From: 40CM-4-68-19 sp036513415
Lineage (GTDB): Bacteria; Myxococcota; Myxococcia; Myxococcales; 40CM-4-68-19
Direction of reading: 5' to 3'
Length of the DNA stretch: 64,000 bases
Assembly: GCA_036513415.1 (NCBI GenBank)
Contig: DATBZA010000039.1
Span: 1-64,000, forward strand
Both the position numbers and the translations under genes were made by a program. Shown piece after piece: positions 42,575-53,506 of this stretch. Below the pieces are notes generated by a model that saw only the letters and a program-made list of their open reading frames with translations, was not told the origin of the DNA and searched no databases. Each line of letters starts with the position of its first letter. The first letter of the stretch is position 1.

Positions 42575-43264
42575 GTGACGGCGCCCATCGTCGCCATCGA
42601 CGGTCCCGCCGGCGCGGGCAAGAGCACGGTCGCCCGCCAGCTCGCCAGCCGGCTGGGGTTCGCCATCATCGACACCGGCGCCATCTACCGGTCGGTCGCT
42701 CTCGCCGCGCGCCGCGCGGGCATTGCCTGGGACGACGACGAGGGCCTGCGCCGCTTGCTGGACGCCGGGCTGGGGCTGTCGTTCGACGGCGAGCGGGTGC
42801 TGCTTCGCGGCGAGGACGTGACCGAAGCCATCCGGGCGCCGGAGATCAGCCGCGGCGCCAGCGTCGTCTCCGCGCGGCCGGTCGTCCGCCAGAAGCTCCT
42901 GCAGCTCCAGCGGGACCTCGGCCACGCCGCGCCGCGAGGCGCAGTCCTGGAGGGACGCGACATCGGGACCGTAGTGTTCCCGGACGCGCAGGTGAAATTC
43001 TTCCTCACCGCATCGGACGCGGCGCGGGCGCAACGGCGGCACGCGGAGCTGGCCGAGAAGGGAATCCAGGTCCCGCTCGAGGAAGTGTTCGCCGATCAGC
43101 AGAGGCGTGACAAGGACGACACCGAACGGGCCATCGCTCCGCTGCGGCCGGCGCCCGACGCCGTCCGCGTCGACACCACCGGGCTCGATCTGGGCGAGGT
43201 CGTGGAGCGCTGTTTTCACGAAGCGTCCAGCCGCTTGAAGCATCTGATTTCCGGGCAGCCTTGA
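42575..43264 (+). CDS. cmk: Cytidylate kinase
   Basis: A 229-residue kinase that converts CMP/dCMP to the diphosphates. The P-loop DGPAGAGKSTVARQLA is at residues 9-24, and GAIYRSVALAA and VLEGRDIGTVVFPDA are the CMP-binding and Walker-like motifs. The start is GTG. It lies upstream of rpsA, the conserved bacterial order. A promoter for rpsA overlaps its stop codon. Confidence 0.95.
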   Translation: MTAPIVAIDGPAGAGKSTVARQLASRLGFAIIDTGAIYRSVALAARRAGIAWDDDEGLRRLLDAGLGLSFDGERVLLRGEDVTEAIRAPEISRGASVVSARPVVRQKLLQLQRDLGHAAPRGAVLEGRDIGTVVFPDAQVKFFLTASDAARAQRRHAELAEKGIQVPLEEVFADQQRRDKDDTERAIAPLRPAPDAVRVDTTGLDLGEVVERCFHEASSRLKHLISGQP

Positions 43265-43289
43265 CACTGCTCGGGGCGTTCTGTAGGGT
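43261..43289 (+). promoter_or_regulatory. Sigma-70 type promoter for rpsA
   Basis: TTGACA at 43261-43266, a 17-base spacer and TAGGGT at 43284-43289. The -35 box is perfect and overlaps the end of cmk. It leaves a leader of about 108 bases before the rpsA start. Confidence 0.7.
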
Positions 43290-43304
43290 CCGCCCCCGCT
43301 TCCA

Positions 43305-43354
43305 GGCGGAGGTTTCTTTTCCGCCGTTTGCCATCACTCCCCGTGGCAAGCGGC
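43305..43354 (+). promoter_or_regulatory. rpsA leader with two mutually exclusive hairpins
   Basis: Hairpin 1 pairs GGCGGA (43305-43310) with TCCGCC (43320-43325). Hairpin 2 pairs GCCGTTTGCCA (43323-43333) with TGGCAAGCGGC (43344-43354), 11 pairs including one G-U. They share bases 43323-43325, so only one can form. The start codon at 43405 has no good Shine-Dalgarno sequence, a known feature of rpsA in E. coli, where S1 represses its own mRNA. A similar control is suggested, not shown. Confidence 0.5.
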
Positions 43355-43404
43355 GCTGTCGTTTTCAGGGGGCGACGTGACAAGAATCGCAGGCAAACTT
43401 TTAA

Positions 43405-45126
<1,722 letters not shown>

Positions 45127-45206
45127 CGCAGGGCACGAGGGGTCCGACTTCTGGACGAGCCTCGATCTGCGCTCAGTCGTACGTAATTTGCCGTACAAGA
45201 ACGAGA

Positions 45207-45252
45207 GGGCGGGGGAACCGCGCGATAGTCATGCTTTGCGGTTCCGCCGCCC
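45207..45252. terminator. 15-bp inverted repeat downstream of rpsA
   Basis: GGGCGGGGGAACCGC (45207-45221) and GCGGTTCCGCCGCCC (45238-45252) pair with one mismatch around a 16-base loop. There is no T-run on either side, so it may act as a transcript-end stem or a weak bidirectional terminator between rpsA and the convergent gene at 45331. The rest of 45127-45330 holds no gene I can support. Confidence 0.5.
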
Positions 45253-45330
45253 GCCCGTGCGCGCTTCCCCCCTTGGGGCGCGCTGACTCCAAGCATGTTC
45301 CACGCACTGGGGGGCCTGCGTCAATCCGTC

Positions 45331-45624
45331 CTATGCGACTTTCGTCGCAGGTGGGATGGCGGGGGGCGGGACGGGCTTCCGGCGCATGACGATGCCCAGC
45401 GCGAGGCCCACTACAACTCCGATCACCGTCCCCACCAGTTGGGTCACGACGAGCTTGTTCATCGCCCAGTTCACGGCGTCGGTGCAGTTGAAGGCCGAGG
45501 CGGCGCCGGAGGGGACCGGGGGTGTGTACCAATACGAGATCATCTTGGGGCCAAGCCAGGTGGCGAGGAGGCCGAAGATCAGCGCGCAGACCAGCGATGA
45601 GATGGTGACTCGTTTCATGCCCAT
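45331..45624 (-). CDS. Small two-helix membrane protein
   Basis: A 97-residue protein. Helices at about residues 8-28 and 60-80 flank a loop with FNCTDAVNWAMNKLVV. The end is a proline-rich tail (RRKPVPPPAIPPA). The first ATG is at 45624; a second ATG two codons on is equally possible and has AGGG nine bases upstream. Unknown function. Confidence 0.55.
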   Translation of the reverse strand: MGMKRVTISSLVCALIFGLLATWLGPKMISYWYTPPVPSGAASAFNCTDAVNWAMNKLVVTQLVGTVIGVVVGLALGIVMRRKPVPPPAIPPATKVA

Positions 45625-45730
45625 ACCCTATCAACTTTCATCCGGCTTCGAGTCCGCGGGCACCCGCGGCAGCGACCCGGTGGCAAGCGCGCGAAGGCGG
45701 CGAGAATCGGGCGGCCGTGCAAGCATCACC

Positions 45731-45760
45731 TTGACTTCGGAGCGAGTGCGCCTTTAATAC
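45731..45760 (+). promoter_or_regulatory. Promoter of the yceD-rpmF-plsX operon
   Basis: TTGACT (45731-45736), an 18-base spacer and TAATAC (45755-45760). Transcription would start near 45767, just before the GTG of yceD. Confidence 0.7.
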
Positions 45761-45781
45761 GCCGCTTTCGCAGAGTCAGCC

Positions 45782-46360
45782 GTGGACGATCTCATCCTCA
45801 ACGTCGATGCCCTCGAAGAGGCAAACCAGCCCTTCGAGGCGGACCTGACGCGCGAGTTTCTCGACAGCGTCCTCCGCGCTCCTCCGGCTACCGAGTTCCA
45901 TGCCAGCGGCGCCTCGCACTTGCGAGGTGCGGCGACCAAGATGGGACGGGAAGTGCTGGTGCGCGCTAAATTCCGGGTGCCGCTCAGCGGCCCCTGCAAG
46001 CGCTGCCTCAAGCCCGTGCCGCTCGAAGAGGCTGTCGAGCTGACCCGGACGTACGTGCCGGAGAAGCAGGCGCATCCCACCGCCGAGCACAAGGGCGACG
46101 CCTCCGAAGGCAGCTTCGATCCCGAGCTCGTCGACGAGGACACCTACGCCGGCAAGGAGATCGATCTGCTGCCGGCGGTCCGGGAGCAGATCCTCCTGTA
46201 CATTCCTTCCTCGCCGCTCTGCCGCGAGGATTGTCCCGGTCTCTGCCCCAGCTGCGGCAAGGATCTCAACGAAGGCGAGTGCGGCTGCGACCGCGCCGTC
46301 ATGGACCCGCGCTGGGCGGCCCTGAAAGGCATCCAGCTCGAAAAGAAGAAGGAGAAGTGA
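45782..46360 (+). CDS. yceD: DUF177/YceD family protein (large-subunit rRNA accumulation factor)
   Basis: A 192-residue protein with GPCKRCLKPVPLEEA and CREDCPGLCPSCGKDL, two cysteine pairs that probably bind zinc. YceD proteins are encoded upstream of rpmF in most bacteria and are linked with 23S rRNA and fatty-acid gene regulation. The start is GTG, 21 bases after the promoter. It ends 1 base before the rpmF start. Confidence 0.9.
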   Translation: MDDLILNVDALEEANQPFEADLTREFLDSVLRAPPATEFHASGASHLRGAATKMGREVLVRAKFRVPLSGPCKRCLKPVPLEEAVELTRTYVPEKQAHPTAEHKGDASEGSFDPELVDEDTYAGKEIDLLPAVREQILLYIPSSPLCREDCPGLCPSCGKDLNEGECGCDRAVMDPRWAALKGIQLEKKKEK

Positions 46361-46361
46361 G

Positions 46362-46544
46362 ATGGGTGTCCCGAAGAAGCGAACCAGCCGCCAGAAGCGC
46401 GACCAGCGGCGGGCCCACTGGAAGGCGACCGCGCCGAACGTCGGCACCTGCCCCAACTGCGGCGAGCCGGTCCTCTCCCACCGGGCGTGCCCCAAGTGCG
46501 GCCAGTACCGCGGCAAGCAGGTGCAGCCCGGCGCGGAGGACTAG
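46362..46544 (+). CDS. rpmF: 50S ribosomal protein L32
   Basis: A 60-residue protein starting MGVPKKRTSRQKRDQRRAHW, the invariant L32 beginning. The zinc-binding type is retained: CPNCGEP and CPKCGQY (four cysteines). It lies between yceD and plsX, the standard arrangement. Confidence 0.97.
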   Translation: MGVPKKRTSRQKRDQRRAHWKATAPNVGTCPNCGEPVLSHRACPKCGQYRGKQVQPGAED

Positions 46545-46601
46545 CCGCGGCCACCGCAGGCGGCCCCAGGCTGCGCTGGTGAAGTCACCATTCGCGTTCA
46601 C

Positions 46602-47630
46602 ATGATCGCACTCGACGCCATGGGGGGCGATCTCGCTCCCGCAGCCACGGTCGAGGGCGCCCTGCGCGCGCATCGCGAGCGCGGGCTGGAGGTCGTCCTG
46701 GTCGGCGGCGAGCAGCGCCTGCGCGCGGAGCTGAACCGGCTCGGCGCCGGCGACCACGAGCTGCGGATCCACCACGCCTCGGAAGTGGTGGAGATGGCCG
46801 AGCATCCGGGCCAGGCGCTGCGGCGAAAGAAGGACAGCTCGATCCGGGTCTGCTTCGACCTCTGCAAATCGGGCGCGGCGGCGGGCATGGTCTCCGCCGG
46901 CAACTCCGGTGCGGTCCTGGCCGGAGGGCTGTTCGTGCTCGGGCGGCTCGATCACGTGGACCGCCCCTGCATCGTCGGGTCGTTGCCCACGCTCGGCGGC
47001 TCCGGACGCGCGGTGCTGGTGGACATGGGCGCGAACGTCGATTGCACGCCGCTGCAGCTGGTCCAGTTCGCCCTGATGGGCGAGATCTATGCCCGCCGCG
47101 TCCTCGGCGTCCCGCAGCCCCGCGTCGGCGTGGTGGCCAATGGCGAGGAAGAAGGAAAGGGCACCGATCTCACCCGCGCCGCCGCGGCTGCCTTGCGCAA
47201 GCCCGAGAGCGGTGTCCGCTTCCAGGGGTACGTGGAAGGCAAGGACGTGTTCTCCGGCGACTTCGACGTCATCGCCACCGACGGGTTCACCGGCAACGTG
47301 CTCCTCAAGACGGCCGAGGGCGCGGTGTGGGCCTTCGGCCAGCTGCTCAAGCGCCAGATCCAGTCGAGCCGGGTAGCGACGGCCGCCGCTCTGCTGATGA
47401 AATCCCAGCTCGAGCAGGTGAAGCGGCGCGTCGACTACGAGGAGGTGGGGGGCGCTCCGCTGCTCGGCGTGCGCGGGGTGGCGATGATTGCCCACGGTCG
47501 ATCCACCCATCGCGCCATCCTCAACGCCCTTTCCGGGGCGGAGGCGTTCGCCGGGCAGCATCTCGAGGAGGACCTGACCGCGGCTGCTCGGCGCGGAGAG
47601 GATCTCCTCGCGCAGCGTGCTGCATCTTGA
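46602..47630 (+). CDS. plsX: Phosphate acyltransferase
   Basis: A 342-residue enzyme that turns acyl-ACP into acyl-phosphate, the first step of phospholipid synthesis with PlsY. It begins IALDAMGGDLAP, has the MVSAGNSGAVLAGG stretch, and VANGEEEGKGTDLTR. The start codon was chosen at the family start (ATG 46602). It precedes fabH in the usual order. Confidence 0.95.
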   Translation: MIALDAMGGDLAPAATVEGALRAHRERGLEVVLVGGEQRLRAELNRLGAGDHELRIHHASEVVEMAEHPGQALRRKKDSSIRVCFDLCKSGAAAGMVSAGNSGAVLAGGLFVLGRLDHVDRPCIVGSLPTLGGSGRAVLVDMGANVDCTPLQLVQFALMGEIYARRVLGVPQPRVGVVANGEEEGKGTDLTRAAAAALRKPESGVRFQGYVEGKDVFSGDFDVIATDGFTGNVLLKTAEGAVWAFGQLLKRQIQSSRVATAAALLMKSQLEQVKRRVDYEEVGGAPLLGVRGVAMIAHGRSTHRAILNALSGAEAFAGQHLEEDLTAAARRGEDLLAQRAAS

Positions 47631-47652
47631 CGCGGCGCGCATCCGCTATACT
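47627..47652 (+). promoter_or_regulatory. Weak promoter candidate before fabH
   Basis: TATACT (47647-47652) is a good -10 box. The only -35-like box, TTGACG (47627-47632), is separated by just 14 bases, too close for normal sigma-70 use. An internal promoter is possible, but the 29-base leader could also simply reflect an operon junction. Confidence 0.35.
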
Positions 47653-47680
47653 GTCCGGCGCCTTTTCGCTGGAGAAGCAC

Positions 47681-48670
47681 ATGCAACGCTCGCGGATCAT
47701 CGGAACTGGCTCCTACCTCCCCGTCCGGAAGGTCACCAACGACGATCTCGTGAAGGAGTTCGGGATCGACACCAGCGACGCTTGGATCCGGGAGCGGACC
47801 GGCATCGGCGCGCGGCGCATCGCCGCGGCCGACGAGGCCACCAGCGACATGGCCACGGCCGCCGCGCGCAAGGCGCTGGAGATGGCCGGCGTCCGGCCCG
47901 AGGAGCTGGACATGATCGTGATCGGGACCGTCACGCCCGACATGCCATTTCCCTCCGCCGCTACGTTGGTGCAGGCGAAGCTGGGCGCGACCAGGGCCGC
48001 CTGCTTCGACGTCACCGCGGCCTGCGCGGGCTCCATCTACGCGATCGCGATCGCCGACAGCTTCATCCGCACCGGCCAGGCAAAGCGCGTGCTGGCGATC
48101 GGCGCCGAGTTGCTCACCCGCATCACCGACTGGAAGGACCGTGCTTCCTGCGTGCTCTTCGGGGACGCGGCGGGCGCGATGGTGATCGCTCCCGAGACGC
48201 GCAAGGATCGCGGCATCCTCTCCACCCACCTGTACACCGACGGGACGCAGGCCGGCATCCTCAACATCCCCGGCGGCGGCAGCAAGAAGCCCTTCAGCCC
48301 CGAGGTGTGGGAGAAGCGCGAGCAGTTCATCCGGATGAACGGCCGCGAGGTGTACAAGACGGCGGTCCGGGTGCTCGAGGCGGCTTCACGCGAGGCCCTG
48401 GAGCGCAACGGATACAAACCGCGCGACGTGGACTACGTCATCGCGCACCAGGCGAACCTGCGCATTCTCGAGTCGGTGATGAAGCGGCTGGAGATCCCGC
48501 TGGAGAAGTGCGAGATCAACATCGACCAGGTGGGGAACACCTCGTCCGCCTCGGTCCCGCTCACGCTCGACCAGGCCAACCGGGCCGGCAAGCTGAAGGA
48601 CGGCGACCTGATCCTGATGATGGCCATCGGAGGCGGAATGGCCTGGGGAAGCGGGCTCATGCGCTGGTAG
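47681..48670 (+). CDS. fabH: 3-oxoacyl-ACP synthase III
   Basis: A 329-residue condensing enzyme that starts fatty-acid synthesis from acetyl-CoA and malonyl-ACP. The catalytic triad is visible: cysteine 115 in DVTAACAGSIY, histidine in VIAHQANLRIL and asparagine in VGNTSSASVPLTLD. The ATG has GGAGAAG 7 bases upstream. The longer frame on this strand upstream is antisense or shadow sequence. Confidence 0.96.
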   Translation: MQRSRIIGTGSYLPVRKVTNDDLVKEFGIDTSDAWIRERTGIGARRIAAADEATSDMATAAARKALEMAGVRPEELDMIVIGTVTPDMPFPSAATLVQAKLGATRAACFDVTAACAGSIYAIAIADSFIRTGQAKRVLAIGAELLTRITDWKDRASCVLFGDAAGAMVIAPETRKDRGILSTHLYTDGTQAGILNIPGGGSKKPFSPEVWEKREQFIRMNGREVYKTAVRVLEAASREALERNGYKPRDVDYVIAHQANLRILESVMKRLEIPLEKCEINIDQVGNTSSASVPLTLDQANRAGKLKDGDLILMMAIGGGMAWGSGLMRW

Positions 48671-48711
48671 GGGCGGAACCTCGTGGCGCAAGGTATCTGG
48701 AGAGTGAGTCG

Positions 48712-49665
48712 ATGAAGCTCGCATTCGTGTTCCCTGGACAGGGGTCGCAGTACGTCGGCATGGGGCAGGCGCTCGCCGCGGCCTTTCCGGCCGCGCGGGG
48801 GGCGCTGGACGAGGCCGATGCGGCCCTGGGCGGCGGCCTGCTCAAGCTGATGTTCGAGGGACCGGAAGAGGAGTTGCGCAAGACGGCGAACACGCAGCCG
48901 GCGATCCTGGCGGCCTCCATCGCCGTCCACCGCGTGCTGGTGAAGGAGGCGGGCGGCGCTTTCAAGCTCCCGGCCTTCTACGCGGGGCACTCCCTCGGCG
49001 AATACTCGGCGCTGGTCGCGGCCGGGGCGATGTCGTTGCAGGACGGCGTTCGCGCTGTTCGTGCGCGGGGGACCTTCATGCAGGAGGCGGTCCCCGCCGG
49101 CGAAGGGGCCATGGCCGCGATCCTCGGCCTGGACCCGCAGCGCGTGAAGGAGGCCTGTGCCGAGGCGCGAGAGCAGGAGCCCGGCAGGGTGGTGGAGCCC
49201 GCCAATTACAACTCGCCCGAGCAGACGGTGATCGCGGGGCACGCGTCCGCGGTGGACCGCGCCATCGCGGCGTGCAAGGCCAAGGGCGCGAAGCGGGCGC
49301 TGCCCCTTCCGGTGAGCGCGCCCTTCCACTGCTCCTTGATGTCTCCGGTGCAGCCCAGGCTCACCGAGGTGCTGGCGCGGGTGCAGTTCAGGCGGCCCAA
49401 CGCGCCGGTGATCGCCAACGCCACCGCCGAGCCGAACACCGATCCGGCGCGGATCGTGCCGCTGCTCTTGACGCAGGTCACCTCTCCGGTCCGCTGGGTG
49501 GAGACGGTGCAGAAGATGGCGCTCAACGGCGTGGACACCCTGATCGAGCTTGGGCCGGGGAAGGTCCTCTCCGGCCTCGCGCGGCGCATCGACAAGGGCC
49601 TCCGCACCTACTCGGTGGAAGATCCCGAAGGCCTCGCCGCGGTGGTCCGCGAGGTGTTCCAGTGA
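48712..49665 (+). CDS. fabD: Malonyl-CoA-ACP transacylase
   Basis: A 317-residue enzyme loading malonyl groups onto ACP. FVFPGQGSQYVGMG opens it, serine 94 in GHSLGEYSALVAAG is the nucleophile and SAPFHCSLM holds the histidine. ATG 48712 starts the family sequence. The stop overlaps the start of the next lipoprotein gene as GTGA. Confidence 0.96.
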   Translation: MKLAFVFPGQGSQYVGMGQALAAAFPAARGALDEADAALGGGLLKLMFEGPEEELRKTANTQPAILAASIAVHRVLVKEAGGAFKLPAFYAGHSLGEYSALVAAGAMSLQDGVRAVRARGTFMQEAVPAGEGAMAAILGLDPQRVKEACAEAREQEPGRVVEPANYNSPEQTVIAGHASAVDRAIAACKAKGAKRALPLPVSAPFHCSLMSPVQPRLTEVLARVQFRRPNAPVIANATAEPNTDPARIVPLLLTQVTSPVRWVETVQKMALNGVDTLIELGPGKVLSGLARRIDKGLRTYSVEDPEGLAAVVREVFQ

Positions 49666-50168
49666 GGCTGTTCCCGCTCGCCGCGGTGCTCGCGTTGGCG
49701 GCATGCCAGGGCCAGGGCGAGCTGAAGAAGCAGATGCGGGACGACGCCTGCACGAAGAACCTCGATTGCGCCTACGGCCTCGAGTGCGTGCCCGCGGCGG
49801 GCGCGGACGGGGGGCCCGTCGCCGGCGCTGGACGCACCTGCCAGTTCCACTCCTTCGGCGACTGCGAGGGCGACGGCACGCAGCCGGGGCCCGACGGGCA
49901 GCCGCAATGCCTGCACTCGTACAAGTGCCGGGACGGCCATTGCACCGTGCAGTGCGCCGGCCATAAAGACTGCAGGGGAGGGGAAGTCTGCAAGGTCGGC
50001 ATCTGCCAGAAGGGGGGCGCGGTGGCGAGCTGCTATGAAAACCGCGACTGCATCTACCCGGAAACCTGCTACTACGGACAGTGCGTGACGCCCCCGCCCG
50101 CCACGCGCTGCAGCAGCGACCTGGACTGCCCGGTGGGGAACCGGTGCATCAATGGCTTATGCCAGTAG
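49662..50168 (+). CDS. Cysteine-rich lipoprotein, unknown
   Basis: A 168-residue protein starting with GTG. The signal ends in the lipobox LALAACQGQ. The mature part has about 16 cysteines in knots such as DCEGDG, CTVQCAGHKDCRGGEVCKVG and CSSDLDCPVGNRCINGLCQ (split here). This style is common among Myxococcota outer-membrane lipoproteins. GAGGTG precedes the start. It is placed inside the fatty-acid cluster, between fabD and acpP. Confidence 0.75.
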   Translation: MRLFPLAAVLALAACQGQGELKKQMRDDACTKNLDCAYGLECVPAAGADGGPVAGAGRTCQFHSFGDCEGDGTQPGPDGQPQCLHSYKCRDGHCTVQCAGHKDCRGGEVCKVGICQKGGAVASCYENRDCIYPETCYYGQCVTPPPATRCSSDLDCPVGNRCINGLCQ

Positions 50169-50188
50169 AGGTTGTGACGCGCGCGGGC

Positions 50189-50216
50189 TTGCGAGCATGC
50201 AAAAGCGTGCTACAAG
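50189..50216 (+). promoter_or_regulatory. Probable promoter of acpP
   Basis: TTGCGA (50189-50194), 16 bases, TACAAG (50211-50216). The gap between the lipoprotein gene and acpP is otherwise empty, and the leader would be about 35 bases. Confidence 0.5.
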
Positions 50217-50258
50217 GCCGCGCCAGTTTTAGATCAGGGACCAGGAAAGGATCCGCCC

Positions 50259-50492
50259 ATGTCCGTCGAGGCGAAGGTCAAGAGCATCATCGCGGAGCAG
50301 CTCGGGGTCGGAGAAGACGAGATCAAGGCGGAATCCGCCTTCATTGAAGACCTCGGCGCCGACTCCCTCGATATCGTCGAGCTGGTGATGGCGATGGAAG
50401 AGGAATTCGAGGTCGAGATCCCCGATGAGGAGGCCGAGCACATCAAGACGGTCCAGGACGCGGTGAACTTCATCAACGAGCACAAGAAATAG
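50259..50492 (+). CDS. acpP: Acyl carrier protein
   Basis: A 77-residue acidic helical protein. Serine 36 in DLGADSLDIVELVMAMEE carries the 4'-phosphopantetheine arm. It shuttles acyl chains during fatty-acid synthesis and is followed 10 bases later by fabF. Confidence 0.98.
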   Translation: MSVEAKVKSIIAEQLGVGEDEIKAESAFIEDLGADSLDIVELVMAMEEEFEVEIPDEEAEHIKTVQDAVNFINEHKK

Positions 50493-50502
50493 GTCGCAGA
50501 TC

Positions 50503-51747
50503 ATGCAGCGGGTCGAACGCAGAGTGGTGGTCACCGGGATCGGCCTCGTCACGCCCTTGGGGATCGGCACCAAGGAGTCGTGGGAGGCGGCCATTGCGGG
50601 AAAGTCCGGCGTGGGCCCCATCACGCGTTTCGACGTCAAGGACCTGCCCAGCCGGATCGCCGGCGAGGTCAAGGGCTTCGATCCCGCGCAGTTCATGGAC
50701 AAGAAAGAGGCGCGCAGGAACGATCTCTTCATCCAGTTCGGCCTGGCCGCCACCGAGCTCGCTCTGAAGGACGCCGGCCTCCCCACCGACAAGCCGCTGG
50801 GCGAACGCGTCGGGGTGATCGTCGGCTCCGGCATGGGCGGTCTCGCGACGCTCGAGGAGACGCACCTCACGGCCGTGCAGAAGGGCCACCGGCGCGTGAG
50901 CCCGTTTTTCATCCCTTCCATCATCGTCAACCTCGTCGGCGGCCAGATCTCCATCCGCTATGGCGCCGCGGGCGTGAACTACGCGCCGGTCTCCGCCTGC
51001 GCGACCGGCAACCACGCGCTGGGCGAGTCGATGCGGCACCTGCAACATGGCGACGTGGACGTGATGATCAGCGGCGGCGCGGAAGCGACCATCACGCTGC
51101 TCGGCATCTCCGGCTTCACCTCCGCGCGCGCGCTCAGCGAGCGCAATGACCAGCCCGAAAAGGCCTCGCGCCCGTTCGACAAGGACCGCGACGGCTTCGT
51201 TCCCGGAGAGGGCGCGGGCATCCTCATTCTCGAAGAGCTCGAGCATGCCAAGCGGCGCGGCGCGCGCATCTACTGCGAGCTGACCGGCTATGCCGCCACG
51301 GCCGACGCTTTCCACATCACCCAGCCCAGCGGCAGCGGCGCGGAGCGGGCGATGAGGCTCTGCCTGCAGGACGCGGACCTCCGGCCGGAGGACGTGCAGT
51401 ACGTGAACGCGCACGGCACCTCCACGCCGGTCGGCGACCTTGCGGAGGTCAAGGCCATCAAGAGGGTGTTCGGCGACTGGGCGAAGAAAGGCCTGATGGT
51501 CAGCTCCACCAAGAGCATGACCGGGCACCTGCTCGGCGCCGCCGGCGGCGTGGAGGCGGCGTTCAGCGCGCTCGCGCTGTACCACGGGATCATCCCGCCC
51601 ACGATCAACGTCGACAACCAGGACCCGGAATGCGACGTCGACGTGGTGCCGAACCAGGCCCGCGAGATCCGGATCAAGACCGCGGTTTCGAACTCGTTCG
51701 GTTTCGGCGGCACCAATGCCGTCGTAGCGCTGCAGCGCTTCGGATGA
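50503..51747 (+). CDS. fabF: 3-oxoacyl-ACP synthase II
   Basis: A 414-residue condensing enzyme for chain elongation. Cysteine 166 in APVSACATGNH and the histidines of VNAHGTSTPVGD and MTGHLLGAAGGVE form the active site. The ATG is at the family start. It is coupled with acpP and followed by glyA. Confidence 0.97.
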   Translation: MQRVERRVVVTGIGLVTPLGIGTKESWEAAIAGKSGVGPITRFDVKDLPSRIAGEVKGFDPAQFMDKKEARRNDLFIQFGLAATELALKDAGLPTDKPLGERVGVIVGSGMGGLATLEETHLTAVQKGHRRVSPFFIPSIIVNLVGGQISIRYGAAGVNYAPVSACATGNHALGESMRHLQHGDVDVMISGGAEATITLLGISGFTSARALSERNDQPEKASRPFDKDRDGFVPGEGAGILILEELEHAKRRGARIYCELTGYAATADAFHITQPSGSGAERAMRLCLQDADLRPEDVQYVNAHGTSTPVGDLAEVKAIKRVFGDWAKKGLMVSSTKSMTGHLLGAAGGVEAAFSALALYHGIIPPTINVDNQDPECDVDVVPNQAREIRIKTAVSNSFGFGGTNAVVALQRFG

Positions 51748-51763
51748 TAGAAGAGCGGGCCCA

Positions 51764-53029
<1,266 letters not shown>

Positions 53030-53032
53030 CCC

Positions 53033-53506
53033 GTGAAGTGTCCGTTTTGCGCCGAGCCGGAGAACAAGGTCATCGACTCGCGCCTCTCCAACCAGGGCGC
53101 GGTCATCCGGCGCCGGAGGGAATGCCTGCGCTGCCAGCGGCGCTTCACCACCTACGAGCGGGTGGAGGAGATCCTCCCCATGGTGGTGAAGAAGGACGGG
53201 CGGCGCGAGGCGTTCGACCGGCAGAAGGTGCTCGACGGCCTGAAGCTCGCCTGCCAGAAGCGCCCCGTCGGCGCCGAGCAGCTCGAGGCGGTGGTGGACG
53301 GCATCGAGCGGCGGCTGCAAGAGATGGGCGAGAAGGAGGTGCCCAGCTCGGTGATCGGCGAATCGGTGATGCGCGAGCTGGCGCGGCTCGACGAAGTCGC
53401 CTACGTGCGGTTCGCCAGCGTGTACCGTTCGTTCAAGGACCTCGGGGAGTTCATGAGCGAGCTGAAGGAGCTGATCTCCGAGCGCAAGAGCGCGCCGAAG
53501 AAGTGA
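53033..53506 (+). CDS. nrdR: Transcriptional repressor NrdR
   Basis: A 157-residue repressor of ribonucleotide reductase genes. It begins with the zinc ribbon KCPFC and ends it with CLRCQRRFTTYE, followed by an ATP-cone (VKKDGRREAFDRQKVLDGL). It starts with GTG. The ribD start overlaps its stop. Confidence 0.95.
   Translation: MKCPFCAEPENKVIDSRLSNQGAVIRRRRECLRCQRRFTTYERVEEILPMVVKKDGRREAFDRQKVLDGLKLACQKRPVGAEQLEAVVDGIERRLQEMGEKEVPSSVIGESVMRELARLDEVAYVRFASVYRSFKDLGEFMSELKELISERKSAPKK

Noticed and set aside
45127..45206. Possible tRNA after rpsA
   Set aside because: The CGTAC inverted elements do not form a cloverleaf and lack the TTCGA-type T-loop sequence.
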